64,000 bases of DNA from Corylus avellana. Lineage: Eukaryota; Streptophyta; Magnoliopsida; Fagales; Betulaceae. The position numbers were made by a program, and so were the translations under genes. The notes beneath the pieces were generated by a model, which did not search any database, was not told where the DNA came from, and worked only from the letters and a program-made list of their open reading frames with translations. The stretch spans positions 19,405,220 to 19,469,219 of the forward strand of contig NC_081546.1 of the NCBI RefSeq assembly GCF_901000735.1, written 5' to 3'. Of the stretch, positions 57,061 to 64,000 are shown in pieces (position 1 is the stretch's first letter; every line of letters begins with the position of its first letter).

Positions 57061-59204
57061 CTAAAAATAGAATCGAACTTGCTTGAAAAAGCAGTCCTTA
57101 TCTTGCTTAGACCAATGAGAAGGAATCCGTCCGGTGGCTAAATAATTGACAATATCAGCATACCACGGTGGATTTTTCGGAGTGATTTCAAATAGCTGCT
57201 CATCTGGGAACGAATCATAAACAGGAACCGGCTGGGGTGTTTCAAATAAAATTCGTGACAAATGTCGGCAACAACATTCTCAGTACCCTTCTTATCCCGA
57301 ATCTCAATATCAAATTCTTGCAGAAGTAATATCCAGCGGATCAATTGGGGCTTTGTTTCCTTCTTGGCCAGCAAATGTCGCAAAGCAGCATGATCCGAAA
57401 AAATGATAACCTTTGATCCCAGAAGATATGAATGGAATTTATCCAAAGTAAAGACCACAGCTAGCAATTCTTTCTCGATGGTGGTGTAGTTGACTTGAGC
57501 ATCCATTAGTCTTGCTAGCATAATAAATGACATGAGGGAGCTTGCCTACCCGTTGTCCCAAAACTACTCTCACAGCATAGTCGGACGCATCACACATGAT
57601 TTCAAAGGGCAAAGACCAGTCAGGAGGCTGCAAGATGGGGGCAGAAGATAACAAAGACCGGAGCTTCTGGAATGCCTCGTGACATGCTTCATCAAAGTGA
57701 AAAGGGGGGTCCTTAGCAAGCAAGCTACATAAGGGCGTTGAAATTTTATTGAAGTCCTTAATGAAGCGGCGGTAGAAGCCTGCATGCCCTAGGAAGGAAT
57801 GGATCTGCTTCACTGAAGTGGGCAGTGGTAGATTTTCAATGAGCTCAACTTTGGCCTAGTCCACCTCAATACCTTTTTTGGACACTATATGGCCCAGCTT
57901 AAAATCAGATTAGTTTCTTTGCAACGTTGAAGCACAAGTGACAGATTATGGAGACATGTATCAAACGAAGATCCAAAAATAGAAAAATCATCCATAAATA
58001 CTTCCAAAAATTTCTCCACCATGTCGGAGAAGATAGACATCATACATCTTTGGAATGTGGCAGGTGCATTACATAAGCCGAAGGGCATGCGTCGGTAAGC
58101 AAAGGTGCCGAATGGACATGTGAATGTCGTCTTCTCTTGGTCTTGGGGATCAACTGCAACCTGATTATACCCGGAATAGCCGTCTAAGAAGCAATAGTAG
58201 CTTTGGCTAGCAAGACGCTCCAAAATTTGATCAATAAATGGGAGTGGGAAGTGATCCTTCCAGGTATGGGAATTGAGCTTCCGGTAGTCAATGCAGACAC
58301 ACCATACCGTGGTTGTGCGCTGTGGAACCAACTCTCCAGTAGAATTCTCCACGACAGTGATGCAAGATTTCTTTGGAACTACTTGAGTGGGGCTTACCCA
58401 TTTGCTATCTGAGATAGGGTAGATGATGCCTGCATCAAGTAACTTGACTACCTCTTTCATCACTACCTCTTTCATGTTGGGATTCAACTGGCGCTGCGCC
58501 TCACGAGAAGGTTGAGCATCTTCTTCCAAATGGATCCGGTGCATACAGATAGAGGGGTCGATGCCTTTCAAATCTGCCACGGTCCACCCAATTGCCTTTT
58601 TATACTTCTTTAACACTGCGAGCAGACTGTCCTCTTGCTCTTTTTGGAGGTCAGAAGCAATGATAACCGGCAGAGTGTTGTTAGACCCCAAAAATGCATA
58701 CTTGAGCTTTGCTGGCAGGGGTTTCAACTCAAGTTTCGGTGGAGACAGTAGAGATGGAACATGAGGAGTGCTTGATGTCACAGGTAGGGGCTCCTTTGCT
58801 ACTCTCCATGGATGAAAATCTGCACTAGCGGCTGTTTCTAGCAAATTATGGACCTCTTGAATGTACTGGTCGGTGTTGAATTCTTCAAAGTCGAAGTAAT
58901 TCAGGCAGGCTTCCACTGGATCCTTTGTTAGGAGACTGGGTAGTGAGTCTTCTACATATTCTTCAATGCTGTCCAAAAAGAAACACTCATTCTGGTCAGG
59001 AGCATGCTGAAATGCAGTAAAGATATTCAATCGAACCTTCATATTGCCAAATGAGATCTCCATGACTCTAGTTCGACAGTTGATACATGCATTCGCTGTG
59101 GCTAGGAAAGGACGCCCAAGGATGACAGGAACTAGCTTCTCAGGATTGGGCACAGGCTCGGTATCAAGCACTATAAAGTCAACTGGGAAGAAAAATTTAT
59201 CCAC
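57061..59204 (-). pseudogene. Athila reverse transcriptase and RNase H
   Basis: The stretch 59204-57885 (439 residues) holds the protease end (FFPVDFIVLDTEP, VPVILGRPFLATANACINC), the spacer (LKLELKPLPAKLKYAFLG-type), and RT motifs CVCIDYRKLN, FPLPFIDQILERL, CPFGTFAYRRMPFGLCNAPA and the active site VFMDDFSIFG. RNase H follows after a frame break near 57880: [50 protein letters not shown]. The RT catalytic pair is intact. The frame shifts near 57885, 57530 and 57250 would each need recoding or repair, so this copy looks dead. Confidence 0.92.
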
Positions 59205-59870
59205 CTAGATGATCACATCTTCTACAATCCCTCTAGGCTTCTTAATCGAATGATCAGCTAGTTGCATAATCACTGTGGTAGGCTTCATCTCCCCTAGGCC
59301 GAGCTGCTGATACATTCAATAGGGAAGTAAATTCACACCAGCTCCCTGATCTAAGAGTGCCTTATCAATCTCTCTTTTTCTGATAATGCATGAAATTGTA
59401 GGAGCCCCAGGATCTTTGAGCTTTAGAGGAGTATTGTGCTTAATCAGGGAACTCACCTGCTCAGTCAGAAGGACTTTCTTGGGGATGTTATTCCTGGTCT
59501 TCCACTTTTGAGTACACAAGTCTTTAAGGAACTTGGCATAGGCAGACACTTGTGCAATGGCATCAAGAAGAGGGAGATTGATTTTCACTTGTTTGAACAT
59601 TTCCATTATTCCTTGTATTTTCTCTCCTTGTTTCCCAAAGTGGGATGGTGCCTTGAGATGTTCTACGAAGGGGGCCCGTGGCTCATATGGAATCTCTGGA
59701 GTGGGCGCTACTGATGATGAAGCCTCCTTGATTACTTGCTTGCATTTATCATTCTGCAGATTCTGTGCAACCTCCGTGTGCTCATCCTTCTTCTCCTCCA
59801 CATGTTTGTCAACTATTCTTCCGCTTCTCAAGGTTGTGATGGCTTGAACTTGCTGATGGTATGAAGTGCC
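59205..59870 (-). pseudogene. Athila protease and gag-protease linker
   Basis: Open stretch 59831-59316: an acidic linker, then PYEPRAPFVEHLKAP, INLPLLDAIAQVSAYAKFLKDLCTQK and the protease active-site segment KALLDQGAGVNLLPY, where Gln replaces the usual Leu in DLGAG. A stop at 59316-59318 follows at once, after which the reading continues through 59204. The protease would cut the Gag-Pol precursor. Confidence 0.87.
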
Positions 59871-61317
59871 CTAATCTACCATGTGGTGCCCCTTAGGATT
59901 TACCACTGGCTGACTTGGAAGCTTTCCTTCGTCTCTTCTATTGAGGGTGTTGGCAAGTAGTCTGACTTGAGCTTCGAGCTTGGCAATGGAGTGGGAGTGT
60001 GAGTTTACTATCTCCTCTTGAGCTTTGACCATTTGCTTTATTTCGCCCGCCAGCTCACTCATTATTTTGAGCACCCGATCCTCAAGATTAGACTCTGGTG
60101 CCTGGTATTGCTACAGTGGAGGCCGGTAAGTGGACTGAGGTTGATAGGGCTGCCTGTTGGATTGAGCTTGATTCTGTGGCCTTGGGGCTGAGTTGCCTGA
60201 ATGTGCATTCTTCCATGAGAAATTTGGATGATTTCTCCACCTTGGGTTGTAGGTATTGGAGTACGGATCATTACCCGCTCTAGAGAAAGCTGCATTAACC
60301 TACTCATTAGTAATATCAATATAATTTCCAGTAACAGGGCAATTATTTACATGATGCATAGGACTGGAACAAAATGAACATGGTTCAGGTAGTGTGTGCA
60401 TGTGAGCAGCATTAGGAGCAAAACCAGCAATCATCCATTGATCTAGCTTCTTGGTGATAGCCTCAACCACTTGGTTAGCCATATTTGGGGGATGGCCTGC
60501 TTCATACAAACTCTCTGTCTTGATTGCTTTAGGTGCTGGGGCCCTTTGTCTGGTGGAAACCTGCTGAAGAGAATTGTTACTCAAATTTTCAAACATAGCC
60601 CATGCTTCATCTTCGCTTTTTAACATGAAAGTTCCCCTACATGATGCATCTACCATTTTTCTATTGGACTCGGTTAGGCCATCATAAAAACACTGCACTA
60701 GCTGCTATTTTGGGACAGCGTGGTGTGGACATGATCTAAGCAAACTCTACAGCCTATCCCAAGTCTCATAGAAATCTTCTCCCTCATATTGGGAGAAACT
60801 AGTGATAGCTCTCCTAGTGTCATTGGTCATTCCTATGGGAAAGTACTTCTTAAAAAATTCTTGTTGCAATTGAGCCCAAGAAGTGATAGAATTGGGTGTT
60901 AAGGACTGAACCAATGTTTGGCTTTTTCCTTGAGGGAGAAAGGAAAAAGACGCATCCTTAGGGCATCCTCAGTGAATCCATTCATTTTAGTGGTATCACA
61001 AATTGTTTCGAAATCACTGAGGAAGTCATAAGGATTTTCAGTGCTAAGCCCTAGGAAGGAAGGTAAACTTCGTATAGTGCTGGCTTAATTTTATAATGAG
61101 TTGCCGTAGTTTCCGGCAACCGGAGACATGTGGGAGTAGTGTAAGTGGTAGGAAGATAATGATCTTGCAACGCTACGTGGTTTCCATCCCCCATGGTCTC
61201 AGTGAAACACTCTTTTAGCAAATTAGAGTTCTTTTGGGATCTAATTTGTCTAAGGGTGCATTCAATTTCAAGGTCGCAAGAAATTAATGGAAAAGGCAAA
61301 GAACGACGACCTCTCAT
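59871..61317 (-). pseudogene. Athila gag
   Basis: Minus-strand stretches 61317-61051 (start, with LEIECTLRQIRSQK), 60698-60300 (MVDASCRGTFMLKSEDEAWAMFENLSNN, the conserved gag core end) and 60074-59871 (a coiled-coil segment, SHSHSIAKLEAQVRLLANTLN). A CCHC knuckle CSFCSSPMHHVNNC lies at about 60325-60370. Between these stretches the reading goes on in other frames with stops (about 60670-61050). Gag forms the virus-like particle. Confidence 0.88.
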
Positions 61318-61429
61318 AAACTAAACAGAAATTTAAAAAGAACAGAAAGAAAATAAGCTAAAAACAGAAAACAAACAAAGCTCACAAACGGCCTTAGATG
61401 CACTTAGGGTTCTGGATGCAAGCTGCCGC

Positions 61430-61585
61430 AAGTGCGCTCAATCGCACGATAGGGTGCGCTCGAGCGTACTGCCACAAATGGGTGCGAGCGCAAGAGGAGA
61501 GGGCTCGAGCGCTGCTAGCTCGGTGCCTGCTGAAGTGCGTCCGTGCGCTTGATCGCACGCGGTCTGCGCTCGATCGCACTCACAG
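61430..61585. repeat. Palindromic array in the Athila leader
   Basis: gtgcgctcaatcgcacg, gtgcgctcgagcg, gggctcgagcgctgc, gcgcttgatcgcacg and tgcgctcgatcgcac recur between the PBS and the gag start on the minus strand. This is the same motif set as in the U3 and after the integrase. Confidence 0.85.
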
Positions 61586-61735
61586 AGAAAGCAGCTTACG
61601 GACCTGTTTGCAAATTCAAAAAAAAAAAAAAAAAACCAAACACAAAACAAAATTAAAATTAGCAACTTAGAACTGAAAAATAAATTACTAAGCTAAAATC
61701 AATCCTTAAAATTTGACAATAAAACCGTTAAGCAG

Positions 61736-61758
61736 TCCCCGACAACGGTGCCAAAAAT
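61736..61758 (-). other. Athila primer-binding site (tRNA-Asp type)
   Basis: On the minus strand tttttggcaccgttgtcggg follows the 5' LTR end after a few bases. It matches the 3' end complement of plant tRNA-Asp with about two mismatches, as used by Athila/Tat elements. Confidence 0.85.
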
Positions 61759-63033
61759 TGATGTGGTATTTTTGTGACCAAAAATATCAATTAAAAATAA
61801 CCACTCGCAATATGACGAATCTTTGTAGGATACGGCTATATTGAGGGTGTCGAACCTTAAGGACTGCAGGAGTTTAAATATAAAATTTAAAAGATCAAAT
61901 TTAACTTAATTAAAAGAGTGTGATTTGTTTGTGTGAATTTAAAGTGCATAAAATAAACGAAAATAAAGGAAGTAAATATATGAGAGAGAGAGAGAGAGTA
62001 GGGTATTGATTTTACCACTATCCGCACATCAATGGTTAACCATATTTAATTCTAGCAGTTCTTTCTATGCATGTTATAAATTAAACAAGAAAACATATAA
62101 AAATAATTTCATACAATCAACGAAATAGCATAACCCATCTTCGGTTAGTACGGATCGTCTACCTAAATTACACTAAACTAGGGTGTAGTACGATCCATCT
62201 TTTCTAGGTATGGTTTATCTAACCCTATTGATTGCATGCCAATTAAGAACCATTGTATAACCATCGTTCTTATAATCACAGAAAATAAGAATGATTTGAG
62301 TTCAATAATAGTAAAATAATTTTTAAGACAAGATAATAATTTTACTAATATTGAATTGGAATTAAAGAACAATTGCATTTAATATGAAGAGCAGAAATCA
62401 ATTGTCGCAATCCTCATAGTTATACAATCAACATGCATAAATAGAAAAACTAGAAATTAAATACAATCAAACCATTGTGCTTGGAAATGGTTACATCAAT
62501 ACCCCACACTTGGGTTTAGCTGCTCATGCTCTTCTAAGCTCCAAAGACAATTTTACTGAATTTTTGCTCTAGAAAGCGATGTGTTTGTTTACAATGTTTA
62601 GAGCCCTATTTATAGGGATTTGGAAAACCCTAAAACCCTAGAAATCCTCTGAAAGTCGGAAGTCAGTCTTCCAATCCAATTGGGAGACTGAAAACCAAGT
62701 CCATGCTGGAAAAGGACTGCTGCCGTGCTGTACACGCCCGAGCGCGCTCGATCCGAGGTCTTGTGCGCTCGAGCTTAGCTTTGTGAGCAGAGCGCAGGCA
62801 TGCGCTCGATCCCTGGCTGCAGACGCTCGAGCGCAGTGCACTCGATCCCAGGGGTGCTACGATCGATCTAGATCCAGAATGCTCAATTTGTTGTCTTTTT
62901 AAGCCCAATTTCCAATGGTTTGTCAAATGAGACCTGAAACACAAAAACAAAACAAAATCAAATAAATAACAATGCTAAGGAATTAACATATGTAAATGAA
63001 GGGGCTTGAATGTGCAACATTCAGCATTTATCA
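61759..63033 (-). repeat. 5' LTR of the Athila-type element
   Basis: 1,275 bp, partner of 51841-53111. TATA ccctataaataggg on the minus strand at 62604-62617, with the palindrome array at 62720-62880 upstream. A GA microsatellite (61984-61999) differs in length between the LTRs. Confidence 0.95.
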
Positions 63034-63632
63034 GCTACTATGATTACATTGAAGCATGGTCAAAAGTACTTCTTTATCAAAACAATAATGATAGTTATTC
63101 CTGGTATCTTTGTTTTGATAACAATTTCAGCAGTTAGCTCCCTATTTGGTTCAACAGATGGTGGCAAAGTCATGGGATGATTCCTGAGATTTTACCCCCA
63201 GAACTTGCAGATGCATTACAGCAGTTCTCTACAGCCTACAGAGTTAATGAAGCAGAAAGTCAATTTCCTTCCTTGCTCCATATGGCAAAGAAATATAAAA
63301 TCCCATGGCTCTTCAAATGGGATTATGTCATTGATCAAGGAATTTGCAGAAGAAACAGATATGTCCACTGGTGGGACAAATACAACATTCAAAAAATCCT
63401 TTCATCAATACAGAGAGCATTTCCTTCATTCACCACTCAAAGTCAATTCTTGACAAGCAAATCACATCTACAGATAGAAATTGCAGCAGTCATGGCCCAA
63501 GTCCAATGTAAAGTAGACCTCAAGGACCTTTACAGAAGCCTTCTCCTTAAAGTAGAAGGCATTGAAGAACAAGGAGAACAAAGCCCAGCTTCGTCCTCCT
63601 CTTCGACAAACCAAGTACAACCCATTTACTAG
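63034..63632 (+). pseudogene. Pararetroviral C-terminal ORF, second part
   Basis: Resumes the viral reading after the Athila insertion (YYDYIEAWSK, DSYSWYLCFD near 63040-63130). It is open from 63177 to 63632 (151 codons): EILPPELADALQQFSTAYRV, KKYKIPWLFKWDY, RYVHWWDKYNI and a Ser/Gln-rich tail. A stop near 63180 separates the two readings. The motifs PPLLH-like and PWLFKW recur in an uncharacterised protein of integrated plant pararetroviruses (recollection, to be checked). Function unknown. Confidence 0.6.
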
Positions 63633-63639
63633 GAGGCCC

Positions 63640-64000
63640 AAGACCCATATGATCTTAGTGAAGATTGAGACTTAGAGAAGCCAAAATACAGCAATCACTG
63701 TTCCAAAATACAGCAATCATTATTCCAAAATACAGCAAACACTGTTCCCAAATATAGCACTGTTCATGTCACTGTTTTGGCGGCTATTACTGTTTGGCGG
63801 CCATTACTATTCACGTACTGTTCATAGCACTATTCAGCACTGTTCATAGCACTATTCACCCGACAAATCACTGTTCATCTACAGTGTTCAGCTTTTAATT
63901 TTTATTTAAAGCCCCTTTAGCTCCTGTAAACGCAGATCGGATTCTTCCGAACTTTGAACTACTCTTTTCTCTTCTCCCTCTCTGATTATTAGTGAAATCT
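63640..64000 (+). promoter_or_regulatory. Pararetroviral intergenic region with repeats and TATA-like box
   Basis: After the last viral stop comes a stretch of short direct repeats: aaaatacagcaatcac (63680-63740), then actgttcatagcactattca and variants (63740-63890), with ggcggctattactgttt in the middle. At 63901-63910 tttatttaaagcccc resembles a TATA box, followed by a CT-rich leader (ttctcttctccctctctg, to 63985). This order fits the large intergenic region and RNA promoter of a pararetrovirus. The window ends before a tRNA-Met site could be seen. Confidence 0.55.

Larger units (their letters stand above)
51841..63033 (-). mobile_element. Athila-type Gypsy retrotransposon, minus strand, 11.2 kb
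   Basis: LTRs at 51841-53111 (3') and 61759-63033 (5'), TGATAAGCG...CACATCA on the minus strand, look about 95-97% alike by eye. The flanks actac and gctac form a 5-bp duplication with one mismatch, and the viral ORF continues across. PBS tggcaccgttgtcggggac (minus strand, about 61736-61756) matches the tRNA-Asp type used by Athila/Tat elements. PPT aagttgggggggtg lies at 53112-53126. Domain order from 61.4 kb downward: gag, protease, RT, RNase H, integrase, env-position ORF. Frameshifts and stops in gag and pol make it inactive on its own. Confidence 0.94.
45420..64000 (+). mobile_element. Endogenous pararetrovirus (Caulimoviridae-like), interrupted
   Basis: About 6 kb of viral-like sequence in plus orientation: upstream polyprotein fragment, coat-like region, zinc knuckle, protease, RT, RNase H, a C-terminal ORF, and an intergenic region with promoter-like repeats reaching the window end. 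It is split by a solo LTR (47061-48398) and an Athila-type element (51841-63033). The sequence is notably A-rich with AAA/GAA/AAT codons, unlike the surrounding retrotransposons. Family assignment rests on RT similarity, the coat-knuckle-protease-RT-RNase H order, and the absence of integrase and LTRs. The genus is not resolved; a separate ORF after RNase H is known from some florendoviruses. It is an old, defective copy, and no movement-protein region is visible. Confidence 0.85.

Noticed and set aside
51841..63033. Possibility that the LTRs at 51841 and 61759 belong to two different solo insertions
   Set aside because: Matching flanks (actac/gctac), PBS and PPT next to the right LTRs, and continuous gag-pol order support one element.

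Overview
This is a transposon-dense piece of a plant nuclear genome, most likely from a eudicot. The evidence is one spliced plant gene (DSS1/SEM1), plant-type L1 LINEs with an RNase H domain, Copia and Athila-type Ty3/Gypsy retrotransposons, a CACTA element, many MITEs, and an integrated Caulimoviridae-like sequence. I cannot name the species. Two 100-N runs (1174-1273 and 16959-17058) are scaffold gaps. I see no bacterial-style operons, rRNA or convincing tRNA genes.

Layout. 1-14016: the DSS1 neighbourhood. The gene (two coding exons, 6704-6794 and 10293-10423) has a 3.5 kb intron with nested MITEs and a 172-bp foldback MITE in its 3' UTR. It is flanked by two apparently identical 1,042-bp direct repeats (1-1042 and 11384-12425), by tandem duplications of 431, 240 and 576 bp, and by two copies of a miniature LTR element (TRIM).

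14990-30791: one degenerate L1 LINE of about 6.2 kb, split by a CACTA element (16199-17411), a Copia retrotransposon (17537-24865, itself carrying two solo LTRs) and a hAT MITE (28600-29625). Its endonuclease part carries a 370-bp tandem duplication.

30792-45415: a SINE-like sequence, MITE fragments, then a decayed plus-strand Athila-type Gypsy element (about 31960-44723). It is cut by a non-autonomous LTR element (33146-36809), two solo LTRs (37247-39720 and 40740-42757) and a MITE (43760-44455). A truncated hAT end lies at 44724.

45420-64000: an endogenous pararetrovirus in plus orientation (coat-like region, zinc knuckle, protease, reverse transcriptase, RNase H, a C-terminal ORF, and an intergenic/promoter-like tail), with many breaks. 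A solo LTR (47061-48398) and an almost full-length minus-strand Athila-type element (51841-63033) are inserted in it. The latter has matching LTRs, a PBS, a PPT, gag, protease, RT-RNase H, integrase and a further ORF in the env-like position.

The only gene likely to serve the host is DSS1. The rest records successive insertions: most boundaries are supported by target-site duplications, which give a relative order of events. The signals that features do not fully explain are palindromic-motif arrays in the U3 regions of several LTR families, internal copies of one such array inside the Athila element, hairpin arrays filling the CACTA element, and a recurring design of MITEs with GC-rich GGTGGCC/GGCCACC or GTGACCC cores.
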